Shown: one piece after another, positions 11,731 to 23,795 of the stretch
Position numbering within the stretch: position 1 is the stretch's first letter
Layout of the letters: every line of letters begins with the position of its first letter
Origin: Rhynchosporium graminicola
Lineage: Eukaryota; Ascomycota; Leotiomycetes; Helotiales; Ploettnerulaceae
DNA: 59,314 nucleotides
Assembly (NCBI GenBank): GCA_900074885.1
Contig: FJUW01000100.1
Coordinates: 1-59,314 of the forward strand
Direction of reading: 5' to 3'
Translations under genes and position numbers: made by a program
Notes under the pieces: model-generated
What the model was told of the DNA's origin: nothing
What the model saw: the letters and a program-made list of their open reading frames with translations, nothing else
Databases searched by the model: none

Positions 11731-13388
11731 GGAGAAGGGAGGAGATGGGTTCGAGGAGGTTTGTTCGGGGAGGTGTGATTTATCGAAACTGCAAAATCCG
11801 TCCTGCCGATGCTGAGCTGCTGAAATGCGGGCTGTCTTGTGTAGCTGTCTTCCAAGGGATCAGGTGGAGCTGTATTTGAGAGGTTTCGTTGGTTATGGTA
11901 GGTGGCTGGAGATTGAGGCAGTTTTGGATTGTCTTGGAGATCGTTGAATGTATCGTTAATGTGAGGAAATACTTGGGTATTATGTTCAATTATTGCTGGA
12001 AAATGCGATGGTGGTTGTAATAATTCGTAGGAGAGGCAAAACTAAAGGCGGCGGAGACTTGACTTGTATGGAAGTAGATTAGCTTCAAAAGCCTAGCGTC
12101 GTACAAAGGCGAGAAGATTTCGCGACTCTCTTCCTCGATTCTTCTCCAACAGCAAGACCTCCAAACTCAGATCTTCGCCAGCTCGATTAATTCCACACTC
12201 AGCTGGCGACTCCGTTGCGTGGTCAAGATCAATTCACCACTTTAAAACCATCGTCACGAGGGCCCCTACCTACTTTGTGGGCAGCGCGTGCTTCCATGAC
12301 AAGATGATGACCTTCTGATGGAAACATACTTGACGGCCTCTATTATTACTCTAGCCTTGACACATTTCGGGCTACGCGTTGCAGATTTCTTGTATGTGAA
12401 AAGGCTTTTCTATTGTCTCAAAGATAAGGTATCATGATGATACTCAACTCTGGTAATACGATTTCAGCCCTCATGCTTGCGTGGAAAGTGGTCGAACATG
12501 AGATTTGTAGATTGGCAATGATGTTCTGAATGCTTTCAAGTCTTCGAATCTGACTTACTTCGTTTTGTACGTGCTTGTCACTGACGAATTCCACGTGCAG
12601 GCTCGTTTGCTCAACTTGAACCACTACACCGTAATTTTTCCTAGTTCTCTTGATTCTATCCAGGCAGTATTGGGCAGAGCTCTTTGGACTTGAGCCCTGG
12701 TTTCCGCCTTGATGATCTGTGCTACTAATGTGGTTTTCTGTACGGCCAAATGTGCCGGCTTCTTTTTGGTCATGTAAGGCTCTCGCAGCTTCTAATGAAT
12801 ACACTATCAACTGACTGTCCGACATCAATGCAATGTGCTTCGATCACATAGTGTCTGTAATTATACCCATCGGAGACCGGCATCAAATTTAGGGCATATT
12901 GCCGTATACACATGGGGAGTAACTTGCGAATGAACAGGAATCTTTATGTTTAGACATCCAATGACTCTGGTCGCACTCATGCTGGCATGAACATTTCAGC
13001 CTTCATCTGGTCCTTGACTCGCCCCTGGTTTGTGTAGGTCAGCTGTATGATAGACTTGACATCCGGAGTCAATCAATACATATTATTTTGCGAAGTAACT
13101 GCCTTAATTCTATATCTAGTAATCTAAGTTGCGATATGACGTATTACTTGTCCTGAAAGGTATCTCTATAGTTTCTGATCCTTTAGTACTGTACTCTCCT
13201 CTTTATAATCGCAATTTGAGCATGACCGAAATCTAGTGCCGTCCAGCGCCGTGCTCAGATCAAGGTCCCAAGAGTCACACCAGGAAAAACAAACACAAAG
13301 AAAGCAAGCGCAGGAAGTGTTGTTCAGGAAGCTAGCTTCCAAACCCTTCCATTTAATTCAACTCCATCTCATTTCATAAGCGTCTAAC
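11731..13388. other. Intergenic region between eIF4E and desaturase genes
   Basis: Apart from the doubtful frame at 12418-12825, nothing is recognisable. The first ~300 bases are the likely 5' leader and promoter of the eIF4E gene. An in-frame reading without ATG runs through part of it but ends at stops and an acceptor-like CCAG, so an additional non-coding 5' exon is possible. The stretch 13080-13230 is AT-rich without detectable repeats. Confidence 0.4.
12418..12825 (-). CDS. Hypothetical small protein (doubtful)
   Basis: An ATG-initiated 135-residue open frame begins MSDSQLIVYSLEAARALHD. It has no signal peptide, membrane segment or recognised motif. It lies between the eIF4E and desaturase genes on the same strand. 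Intergenic DNA of this composition can give open frames of this size by chance, and no splice context supports it. I keep it only as a candidate; transcript or homologue evidence would decide. Confidence 0.2.
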   Translation of the reverse strand: MSDSQLIVYSLEAARALHDQKEAGTFGRTENHISSTDHQGGNQGSSPKSSAQYCLDRIKRTRKNYGVVVQVEQTSLHVEFVSDKHVQNEVSQIRRLESIQNIIANLQISCSTTFHASMRAEIVLPELSIIMIPYL

Positions 13389-14662
13389 TCATTTGTTCTT
13401 CGCAAAGAAGTAGATGCTACTGCCCTTCTTGGTCTCCTCCACAAATCGACACGTGCGATAGTTTTTCCAAAAAGACCACAAATACGGCGTCTTGAAATCG
13501 CTCTGATAATGCTCGCCCATGACCTTCTTAACCGCGAGGGTTGCTTCAGTGGCGTAGTAGAAAGGAATACGAGAGACGTGGTGATGCATGACGTGGGTCT
13601 CAAGGGCGCCGTGAAAGATGTTGCGTCCGATCCAGCCGAAGTTGCGATCTACTGTTGAGGCGGCGCCACGGAGAAATGTCCATGTGGAGTTTTGGTAGTA
13701 GGGAATTGAACCGTCGGTGTGTTGGAGGAATGTGATGGTTACTGTTAGGTGTGTTAGCCTGGGTCTCGGTGATTATATGTTCTGGTAGCCATATAATTAG
13801 AGGGAAAGAACTTACAAATCCAGTGATTCGTAACAAGATACGGAAACCCATATATAAGCATCATATTCCACGCTCCAAAGCACCTCACCAAACCCCACAT
13901 TCCCAGCCCAGCAACTGCAATACATATATCCGAAATTAGGATATCCATCTTATGCGCCTTCTTGAAATTCGGTCCATCATCACCAAGATAAAAATGCGAT
14001 CTCGTCCACCAGGGAAAGACATTCATCCTCGCCAACGCAAAATTATTGATAGTCAGGTAAGTGGGGAAAGCAATCAATTGATGAAAGAACAAGTGCGTCA
14101 TTGCCACGATCGGCATATCCTCTACATAGTCCCGTAGTTTAGAATGTGAAGCGTGGGCTTCTTCGTAGGCTTCTTTAAGATCGGGAACGAAGGCTATATC
14201 TCTATCGAGGTTGTTGGTGCTTTTGTGGTGTGTTGCATGTGTGAATCTCCAGCTGTGGAAGGGAACGAAAAGGAGACTATGGATTATAAGTCCCGTGACG
14301 TTGTTGAATAGTTTGTATTTCGAAAGAGCACCGTGGCCGCATTCATGGGCAAGTTCCCAGAGACCGGTGAAAACGAGGCCTTGGAGAAAGGCGTACGTTG
14401 CCCAAGCTGCGGTTTGCAAGTTGGCGTTTGGTAAGTGGTGGATTTGCGTGGCGAGGCACATTAGAGTAGCAACGTAACAAAAGTCGCGAAGGACATAGAA
14501 AAGAGATAAGAGAGTGTTAGGGTGTAAACAATGAGAAGGTATGGCATCGTATATCTCCTTCATAGTGTATGTAGGCGGAACAAATGCGGCTTTCGACGAC
14601 GAGGCTGGCACGTCGGGACCCTGACTGTCAGCCCTATCGGCAGCTTGTCCCATGTTCGGCAT
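13389..14662 (-). CDS. Delta12-type membrane fatty acid desaturase
   Basis: Inserts a double bond (typically oleate to linoleate) into acyl chains in the ER membrane, using a di-iron centre. Two exons, 14662-13816 and 13741-13389, give 399 residues; the 74-nt intron is GTAAGT...ACAG and the phase fits exactly. The three histidine boxes are present: HECGH at 106-110, HATHH at 142-146 (in HSWRFTHATHH) and HVMHH at 332-336. The box 1-box 2 spacing and the FLQHTDGSIPYY segment after the second membrane pair are typical of the FAD2/fungal Delta12 family. The length is slightly shorter than many fungal Delta12 enzymes (usually 400-480). Box 1 continues GALSKYK rather than the more common glutamine-containing form, so a specialised FAD2-like activity cannot be excluded. 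It is separated from the monooxygenase gene on the same strand by about 1 kb; functional linkage is not evident. Confidence 0.9.
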
Positions 14663-15635
14663 ATCTGCAAGTGCCGAGCTTCTAATAATTGCAATTGCAA
14701 TTACAGTTCGGTCGTAAAAAGCAGGTTCAAGGTGAAGAGGCAGAGGAATGTTGTTTGATCAGGGGCAGCTACGAAGACAATCAACAAGCCTTTACGGATT
14801 AGTGGTGTATCTAGTCTGTGCTTTAATGTGAATTGTTCGAAGCTAGCTGACTGAGGTGATGCATAAACATGATGAGAGTTTGCATATTTAAATCTATCAC
14901 CGCACTTACTTATATGAACTTCGGAGTCTCCGCCAGTGCTTGCAATTTAGCGGCCCCGGCCGTTTTCTGACCATTCAGATCAGCAGGATCCCAACTTCAA
15001 GGTTGCTGGCGCGAGGGAGGGACGACTGAGACTCTGAGAGTAGCCAACAGCTTGCCTCATTGGCGCACGGTCTTGTACATATAAGGCGAACTGAACCTCA
15101 AGAGAATATTAATTTCGTTAGGAGATGAGATTGAAGAAAGATTAACCTGAGGATAATGCACAACTTGTCAACCTATCCTGAGGGTCCTTCCTACTAGCGG
15201 TTTCCTCTTACTTTCGGGACGTTGCAGTGAAGACTTTCCCATATTATGAAAGATGGTCACGCTAAATAGCTAGCACCGGTCGGATCTCCTGACGCCAATA
15301 TGATGTGGGCAACTGCTTCGGCCAATCGATCTTTGGAGACATATTGGTAAGATATGCGTGAAATTTTGGTGTCGTTTTGTGCAAACATGACATGAATGTG
15401 TTTCATATCGTGGAGGCAAAGACATCCTCGTCGAACGAATACGGAACGTGGGACCTCAGCCGACCAGATCCTCCACAAATACGGATCCACGTGACGGCGA
15501 TCGATGGAAAAGTGTTTCACCAAGTTTCACAATGATCCTTTGATTGTTCGAAACGCTGGTCGTGGTGCAGCTATCGTCTTGATGATCAAAAAAAGATATA
15601 AAAAAATTGGCATTCCGGAGGTACATCTGGTGCCC
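14663..15635. other. Intergenic region
   Basis: Contains the presumed desaturase promoter (near 14663-14900) and the 3' flank of the monooxygenase gene. The 88-residue minus frame at 15257-15523 starts at TTG, not ATG, and shows no domain; I do not accept it as a gene. Confidence 0.4.
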
Positions 15636-17167
15636 TCATGACTCTGCATCTCGCTTGTCGTGGTCAAACTCGAGCTCCTCCAAAGAAGTTGCCTTCATCC
15701 CAGTATCAGCAAATCTGTTTTTTATGTCTACGTATATATCACGCAACCAGCAGAGCCGTTCATCCCAGAATGGTGGTTCTTTCGAGAAGCCATTCCTGGC
15801 CTCTGTCACCCAGTCGTGTAGATAATTGATGTAGGCTGCATCCTTCGGAAACCCGAGCACATGATAGGCAGTCCCTTCCCCAAGCTCTTCTACTCTGCTT
15901 GACTCCCAGGCTTCCATTTCGTCTACCTTGGGGAGAGCAAGATTGTTGGACCAGACTTTTGCCACTGCAGCGCTTTGCGCTTCTGACAGAGGAAACGGAA
16001 TGACTTTCTGTCCCAAAGCCAGGACTGCTAAAGTTGGGTGCCCAATATGGAAGACCTGTTGCCACAATCCGATCGTACGTCGACCTGTTGTCACAAGTGG
16101 TGGATCCAGCGATTTCAGGAATGGAAATGAGTACAGATAGCCCGTAGCATAGACGACGGCATCGATATCCTTCTCGACTCTCCCATCTCCGAACCGGACA
16201 GCTCGTCCTTCAACAATATACTCAACAATTTTTGCAACTTCTTCCTTGGTAACTCCATCTACAGGTAGCTGAAAGTGAGATCCGCCATTGATGGAATTGA
16301 GCAGCGGCTTTCTACAGACTTCGGCAATTTGGTTGCCAATATCCAAGCCGGACGCTGCATTCCCAACAACGATGACTTTCTTGTCCTTGAAGCTTGCCGG
16401 TGAGCGATATATTTTCGAATGGGAAATGATGGAAGGGTAGGCAGCATTAAATGCTTCAATTCCCAGAACAGCTGGAATCCATGGTACTGAGTAATGGCTA
16501 GATCACAGGACTCGCGTTAGTTGATTGCTATAAGATGACAGAACAAACGCCTACTTCTTTCCAGCATGGAAATAGTTGCTCGATCGGAAGCCCACAGGAG
16601 CTGCACTTACCCGTTGGCCACAACGATGGCATCGTATTGCTTCGTTGATTGCTTCCCAGTGATGGTAGATTTAGCAATTAGAGTCCAACGATCCTGGCCG
16701 TTGACTTCGGACAGTGTGACATCTTCCACTTGAGTTGAAAATGATATTAATTGTCGAACATCTTGAGAATACTTGACCAGATATGCTTGAACATCCTGTC
16801 TCGTCGGATAGAGCAATGCATCATCAGGAAAGTCCAGATCCGAATACTTCATCAGTGGCTTCGGTATGTTCGTGTTGAGCTTGTCATACATCGGATTTGA
16901 GAAAATTGGTGCCAGTGCTCCTTTAGGCCATGATGGCTTCTCGGTCGGAGCCCATGGTGTTGTTTGCGGAACAGGAACTCGCTCGTTTAAAGAAGGCGTG
17001 TAATTCCACACGCCACCGACTTCTGCCTGTTGCTCGTAGACATCGATTGTGTCGAAAGATTTCTCAGCCAGCAAGTACTTGGTAGCTGCGAGTCCTGCAG
17101 GACCTGCACCTATAATGGCAATACGTTTAACATTGAAAGCGACGACCGGTCGTGTTATCGATCCCAT
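15636..17167 (-). CDS. Flavin-containing monooxygenase-like protein
   Basis: Predicted FAD- and NADPH-dependent monooxygenase that oxidises soft nucleophiles (N or S) in small molecules; the substrate is unknown. Two exons, 17167-16611 and 16497-15636, give 472 residues. The 113-nt intron runs GTAAGT...CTAG and splits codon 186. The FAD Rossmann motif GAGPAG is at residues 20-25 near the N terminus, after the ATG at 17167-17165. The second (NADPH) dinucleotide site is VVGNAASG at about 229-236, preceded by SHSKIYRSP, which resembles the FMO fingerprint. A YATGY motif follows in the C-terminal half (DAVVYATGY). The NADPH motif lacks the canonical third glycine pattern of some family members (GNAASG), which is common in fungal FMO-like proteins. 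No biosynthetic cluster surrounds it. Confidence 0.88.
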
Positions 17168-18804
17168 CGAATGAGCTGAGGAGTTGTCCAGCTAAAGGTG
17201 GGGGTCGGCTTGTTGATGGCTCTGGTCTGAGTGCTTAGAAACGCGAAAGCATAAGTAGAAAGATTATTTATAGGAACAGGGAAACAACAGATGAGCTTAT
17301 AAAGAGTTAAGGCATTCCCAATTCTGGAACGGGAAATTGTCGGCGGAAAAGTGCACATATTGTGATAATGATGTGACATTTCGGACTCGAGCGTGGGGCA
17401 TCTGTGAGTGCCGACAGGTGGGAATGGAAACTGCTTTTATTTCACCCGTGTAAAGGAACCAAGCCGGAAATTCTTGCTGCTACACAGCTGAAATCATCTA
17501 GGTCACCTATTCACTGTCAGTTGGTGGTTCTAGTATGAAGTAGCTTGAATATTTCGACTCGAGTGAGTACGGCTAACATCGCTATCCTTGTATCTACCAA
17601 TGTAACGAACCTATTATGAGACCTTTATCCATATTAAATCAAAGTGACGAAAGAAATTCATGACTTTGAGTTCCTCTGAAAATCTTAAGCTGACCTCATT
17701 CTAGAACATTAAAACTTTCACGTGAAAATGGCAACTTGACTCGCTCATCAGAAGCGAGTTGGACAAGTCTTCAGGAGCAAATCCTTTTATAAGTACGTGA
17801 TATTGTATAGGAAGCCCGAATTTTCAATGAGTATTAAGCTACTTGAGAAGGGGAATAAGAAATTCGAGCCCGCAAATGAAAAACATTATCATCCCATTCA
17901 GGAATCCGAAAAGAGGAGTTAACTCAAGAGAACCAAAACCTGTTTTGCAAAGAAGATGCGAAATTGAGACTAGGCTAATCCGATCGTGTCCGATGAAAGC
18001 GAAAAGGAATGTCATATAACAAGCTCTTGACTTTGGAGGATTTCAGTTAGGTCCGGAAACAAGATAGGATAAGGTCAAAGAGTGACCAAGATCGAAAGTC
18101 TCTTCGTGACATATCTAATGTACCAGAGTAAGAGTCCCAGATGCATTCTGACTTCACTTTATATTTTACGAAAGCTCCAAAATAATTTTGTGACGTTCGA
18201 ATAATACTTACCAGAATAAGATCAAAGTCCTAGAAGATTCGTGATATTTGGAATTTTCCAGAATAAAGTCCTCATATTTGTTTCGGACTTTGAATTGGTA
18301 TTCTCGGAACCAACTAAGGAAAGCTCTAGAATATCTTTATTACACCAAAACTTACTGAAGTAAATTCCTTAGATTTACCGGTGAAGTTTTATAAACGTCT
18401 CGGAACAATTTCATGATTTCAATAAGCCACAATAGTAAAATCCTAGAATTAGTTCAAGATATACATAATCGGCGAAATCAAAAGTCCTCGGTTTTAGTCT
18501 TGATTTCAAGTGCATGCTTCCTGAAAGTCCCGGGACAGTTTCATGACTGCTCGTACAATTGTTGATTTACTTATAGTGGGTTGGACTTTGGGGGAAGCAC
18601 CTGCCGTTGAAAGAGCTCGGCTAGGCGCGCGCGCGTCATTCCTGAGGTGAAGTTGCAGCTCCAAATCCATTCACGGCGCCCGTCGACCACAAAGGGAACA
18701 ACTAACGCTCAGCCCTTCCAATCTTTCGTCTTTGCAGTAAAGTCCCTCCAAAAGAAAAGATATCGAAGAATGCACATACTCCTCTTGGCTGGATAGCTCT
18801 ATCG
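17168..18804. other. Divergent intergenic region with a degenerate tandem array
   Basis: This 1.6-kb gap separates the minus-strand monooxygenase from the plus-strand telomere-protein gene and so holds both promoters. The middle (18051-18550) is filled by a degenerate repeat described separately. Less clear related words (AAGTCC, TTCATGAC) occur back to about 17650. No coding region is supported. Confidence 0.55.
18051..18552. repeat. Degenerate ~43-bp tandem repeat array
   Basis: Units start with a word close to AAAGTCCTMGGAA and often contain TTCATGATTTC. The last four starts, 18397, 18440, 18483 and 18526, are each exactly 43 nt apart. Earlier starts at 18051, 18098, 18132, 18174, 18227, 18268, 18323 and 18365 are spaced 32-55 nt apart. 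The copies are strongly diverged, suggesting an old minisatellite. It lies 250 bp upstream of the telomere-protein start codon. Confidence 0.65.
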
Positions 18805-21800
18805 ATGGTGAACATGGCGGGGGAAACTGGAGCCCTTGCGCTTGAAAATACCGAACACATTCCGATTGCGCAGCTCAACCCAGAAGTTACAGCCCCAGCT
18901 ACGAGATCAATTAGGGCGGTTGTAACCCTAACATGGCCCTACAGTTCTGCGACGGGCTCTGTAGCCTTCCTGCTTTCCGAGCCTGACTTTCGTCTCCGGC
19001 GCGCGAAGGGCCAAGTTCGCGTTCGGTTTTCGGGTTCCAGTGCAAAGGCTGTCCGAGCATCTGGAATTGCCAGCGGAGATGAGATTGTTCTGTCCTTGGA
19101 TGGTGTGGAGTGGGTATCCAACGATGCCACTGTTGTTACACCGGGTAGGGGCATCGAATATGAGTTGGGCTTCAGCGAAAGACTATTGTTAGAAGTTGGT
19201 TTCCCAAGAAGCGAATGTGGTCGATAGCTACTAATATATGTGTGTAGTTCAGGGCAGAGGACTCTCAAGAAGTCAAGAGAATCGACTTGGACCATCCAGC
19301 TCCGGCAGACCCTACTGCAGCTCCAGCTCAACCCCCCTCACCAGAACCTGAAGAACCACTACGACCACTCGAGACTCCTATTGTCAACCGGACCGCTTTT
19401 GGAATAAATATTGGTGACGAGTGGTCTTCCCCAGCTTTCCTGAAGCGCGCAAGGTTATCTTATGGCTCACTTTACGAATCTGATTATGATATCTTTGCAG
19501 AAGAAGACGGAAGTATACCTGGCAAGGGAAGGAAGAAAACCCGTCTTAGTTCATCATGGAGATATAAGAGTCGCTCGCCAACACCAGAGGCTGAGGAACC
19601 AGAAGTTGAATCCTTGGCCACTTCTCCTGAAGCTCTACCTGCGCCCAAAGCCGTGCCAATGATGGCAGACGAAGGATGCCAGACAGTCGACTTTGGCAAT
19701 AGTGATGCGACAGAAGATGTGGCGCAAGCACTAGCAGACTTCTCAAGACAGGCTATAAACGTTGGAAGTGCAGCCTATCCAGTATTCAATGGCTCGGCTT
19801 CCTTCCCCACGCCTCAAGTGGTCGATGCATCGTCGATCAATGATACCAATGCGGTGAAGTTACCTACAATCAGAACTGAAACTTTTGCGCGAGAAGGTGA
19901 GGTACCAGAAGTCGAGCCGCCAAATTTACCGGGCTTTCAACTCGAGCCATCGGAAGCTCTCTCTCTACTTTCTCAACCTGTTTCAAAGAGAGGCACTACT
20001 TTTTCCAATGGAGATTTGCCTATGGGAAACACAGACCATTCATTCAATCATCGATCGACCAGTCCTACAGACAGGCTTCTCTCACCAGGGCATTTAAGTT
20101 CCCAACAGTTGCTCGGCAACAGACCAGGCGAAACCCACGGGAATGGTGATGCTGTGGCTGACGAAGATGAAGAGGATATCTACACTGCTAGCCCTGCTGG
20201 CCGTCGTCAACAAGAGCCAGGCTCTGGTTTCTCTGACCTCCTCGAGCAAGATGTGACACATGATGGCATGGAGGTTCCAATATTTGACAACCAATTCATA
20301 TCTGAAAATCAATATGGTGACTGGCTGAGCGCAGGAGCTCAACTAAGCAATACTGCTTCACCCAGGAATGAACCCTCTATGGAGAGCAGCCATGGAAGTC
20401 GGGTTCATGATGACACAGAGGAGCTTCTTGAAGTTGAGGAACAGCTCGGCTCGGTTGTTGAGCTGCCACATTCCGAATATCCGGAGCTTGCTGATGAATT
20501 GTCTGGTCACATCACGTCAAATTGGGGTGCCAGCTCAGTGGTTTACCCTGAGCTACCTGGTTATGGCGATCAAGCCAGTCCTTTGGCTCATCAACCTCCG
20601 GGATCTCCTACGATGTCACGATCTCAAAGTGCTCAATCGGATGTCGTAGATTTGACGGACAGTGATGAAGACCTTGAGGCTGTGGTGCAACACTCTGGTG
20701 ATGAGTCCCTCGGATCGGTCGAAATCAAATCGGAGGAGGAGGGCGCTCTTCAAGGTCGTGAGGATGGTGTCGGCCAACCTGTTGACCTTTCCGACGATGG
20801 CGATTTTGAAGAGGAAAACTTCGATGATAGGGATCCAACTGCTCGCCAAATCAACCATTACGAACATACAGATTCTGAAGCTGACGGAGAAGAGGAGGGC
20901 GACTACGAACAAGACGAAGAAGAAGAGGAAGTTGTTGCCAAAATCCCATCCTCTTTCGGTTCAGAGCTAGATGATTACGAACAAATGGAAGACGACGATC
21001 AAGATGAGGAGGGTAACTACGATAATGAAGAAGGAAGCTATGATGAAGAGGACCTGAACGAAGAAGAATTAACACCTATATCCCGGCCACAACCTGAGGT
21101 CATCGATCTGCTTTCTTCTGACGATGAAGACGACATGCTAGCGAAGCCTTCCATACCGACAGCAGGCTCTCAGGGACCTAGTCTAAAGAAGAATCTTGAA
21201 TATCCTGCAATGCCCGAAGATAGCAGTGTGGACAGCAATGATGATGCTGAGCTTGAGGCGGAAGAATCTTTGCAGTATGCTGAGATGTCAGAGATTAAGA
21301 CTTCAATACCTGGTCCGCAGCCAGATTACCCATCACCTTTGGAAGAAGCAGAAGACGACGATATGTCTGGTGACGAGTTGCCCGCCAACACGGCCCTCCT
21401 ACGCGGTGGTTCCGATGGCGAGAACGAAGACAGCGGAGATTCCACCCAAGAATACTTGGCTCAAGGAGCGGAAATCGAGAGTGAGGATGCTGTCAATGAG
21501 GAATTGTCCGCGGCGGTTTCGCAAGAGCTTCTAGCTAGAGTGGAAGAGGTTATCGAAGATCCCAAATCCAGGCTAGATGCTCTGACAGTTGAAGAAGACA
21601 ACAACGTCGACTTTAGGCAACAAATTGAAGTGCCTCAAGACTCGAAACCTGGCAGGATGGATGTTGAAAGTCCCGCTAGGTTGGTTGCTACAGCTCCTCC
21701 TCCACTTACTGCACCGCCAGAAAAGCGCTCTTTATTCAATTCAGTCTTCGGCCTCGACGGTGCACATGACGAGCCACGCTTCGGGGCGTCTTACCGCACA

Positions 21801-23795
21801 ATGTCCAAGGAAGACGGAACCCAACCATCCTCAGTCCTCCTTCGGAGAGTTTTCGGAGCATCTTCGAATTCGAGTTCGAAGGAGGAAAACATGCAACTTC
21901 CGACACCTGAAGATACTCAAGTTTCCCGAAAGACAGTGTCCATCGAAAATTCGTTCTCCTCGGTGAATGAAGCCAACCAGCATTCCGATGTCCTAGCTGA
22001 TGTCAAGGATGTTGATCAGGTTGATGCTTCGCGAAATACTGGAGTTGACGAGATTGAAGTAGAACGGTCCTCCTCAGAGGCATTGTCGCCTATTACGAAT
22101 ATACAAACTATATCCAAGACCGTCACTGTTACTGTAGAAGTCCCTGTGGAGATAGGAATGATGGACACTGGTGGTTACGAAGTCGAGACTCGTACCGAGG
22201 ACATCAGACATACCAGCGAAGTCATCCAAACAATCAACAATATTCCATCAAACGATATACACGAATCGGTCAGATCTCTAAATACTGCGCAGGAAGAATC
22301 CGTCGGTGACCAAGACGAGCCTACAGAGGCAGACGAAGCCATTGAGGAAGATGAATCTATAGAGGATGACAATCCTGCGAAAGAAGATGTGTCATATGAA
22401 TTTGACCAGCCTGTGGAGGAACACAAGCTTCTTGAAAACGACCTCTTGGAGGAAGACAAGGAATTTCACGGTAGCGAACATGAAGCGGAGAACGCGATTA
22501 TGATGGAATCTATAGCAAGAGCTCTTGTCGCAGAGCAGCAATCCGACATCGGTCTCAGCTCATTGCGGTCTCATGATGGCGATGGGGACTCTCGAACTCG
22601 CCCACAAAGCGCTCATAGAGTTATTGCTACAGAGGAGCAACGCGGCATAGGTCTCGGCTCATTGCGATCTCATGATAGTGATGTGGATTCTCGATCTCGT
22701 CCACAAAGCAGTCATGGGGCTGCCGCTTCAGAGAAGCAATCCAGCATCGGTCTTAGCTCATTGCGGTCTCATGATGGCGAGGAGAACTCTCAGTCTCGCC
22801 CACAAAGCAGTCACGGAGCTGCTGCTACAGAGGAGCCAGAAAGTCAGACGGAGAATCCCAGGCGAAGTGCGAGGAGGACTAACCAAGCGCCTAAAGCTGC
22901 CGTTAATCAAAAGGAGATTATGCGGCCTGTAACTCCAGACAAGGCTACATCGGCGAACATGAAGGAAAAGCTCAAATCAACAACGTCTTTGAAAAACGCC
23001 ACTCCATTAGCGACCAAAGCAGCAGAAAACATGGGACCTGTAACACCACTCAAGTCTCGGGGAGCGGCAGCATCATCCAGCCCAGAGAGCGATGAATCTC
23101 CTCTTGTAGTCTTCAAGAATCTGGAAACGCCAAAGGGTCATGATGCGAGTATCGATCTTGCGCTGGAAGCATCAGACGCATCATCTCCGCCTCAACACAA
23201 TCTTCGGAAGCCCCAAGTCGCCGATTTTAAGCTGAGACTTAAACGTGCTCTGCGAACAGAGCTCAGCGAGTTCACATCTCTAAAGGTACTCCGATATCAT
23301 CTTACCAAGAAGTTGGATTTCTTAGCTGTCGCGACTACAACACCGCCCGAGCCACAACGAGCCAAGAACGGTCCGAGACAATATCAGATCACGTTCAACA
23401 TCACAGATCCATCAATTGCACCAAGTGGGGTGACAGAAGTCCAAGTATTCCGACCCTACAAGGATGCTCTACCAATCATCAAAGCCGGTGATGGAATTCT
23501 CCTGCGCAACTTCTTGGTCATGTCAGTGCAGCAGAGTCGGAATGGGGGACCGGCATTCGCCCTGCGGTCGACGCAAGAAGACGCGAGTAGTTGGGCTGTG
23601 TTCAAGGATGACAACGAAGTGGAGATCCGTGGACCACCTGTTGAGTATGGAAATGCGGAGAAGAATCATGTCATGCAACTAAAGACATGGTATGCTAATT
23701 TAGATGATCTTGAAATGGCTAAGATTGCCAGGGCGAATGGGGACAAGGGCGCTACTGCTGGTATTGCATCGGCTAAAAAGCGCGATAAGGCGTAA
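18805..23795 (+). CDS. Large POT1/Cdc13-type telomere-binding protein
   Basis: Predicted single-stranded telomeric DNA-binding protein acting at chromosome ends. Exon 1 is 18805-19194 (ATG in ATGGTGAACATGGCG; a second in-frame ATG follows at 18814) and exon 2 is 19248-23795, about 1645 residues. The intron branch word TACTAAT is clear but the donor (GTTGGT) is weak, so the junction may shift by a few codons. Residues ~20-110 look like an OB fold (RAVVTLTWPYSSATGSVAFL...). A ~1300-residue acidic disordered middle follows, with three SUMO-interacting-type motifs, VVDLTDSDED (near 20640), PVDLSDDGD (near 20780) and VIDLLSSDDEDD (near 21100), and three 33-residue repeats. The C-terminal ~140 residues (from ELSEFTSLKVLRYHLTKK through VTEVQVFRPYK and GDGILLRNFLV to WAVF) match the Telo_bind (POT1/Cdc13) OB fold. 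The OB folds at both ends with an acidic linker recall Cdc13 more than Pot1, but orthology is inference. Confidence 0.82.
22533..22829 (+). repeat. Three in-frame 99-bp repeats in the telomere-protein gene
   Basis: Unit starts at 22533, 22632 and 22731 are exactly 99 bp apart. Each encodes 33 residues around the core IGLSSLRSHDG followed by SRPQSSHGAA. Units 2 and 3 are more alike at the protein end than unit 1. They lie in the disordered linker, so copy number may vary between strains. Confidence 0.92.

Noticed and set aside
11262..11879. 205-residue plus-strand open frame over the eIF4E gene
   Set aside because: The minus strand encodes a clear eIF4E core in the same place with proper introns.
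15257..15523. 88-residue minus-strand open frame downstream of the monooxygenase gene
   Set aside because: TTG start and no recognisable motif; probably 3' flank.
19462..23682. Many 60-125 residue frames on both strands inside the telomere-protein gene
   Set aside because: Shadows of the 1502-codon main frame.
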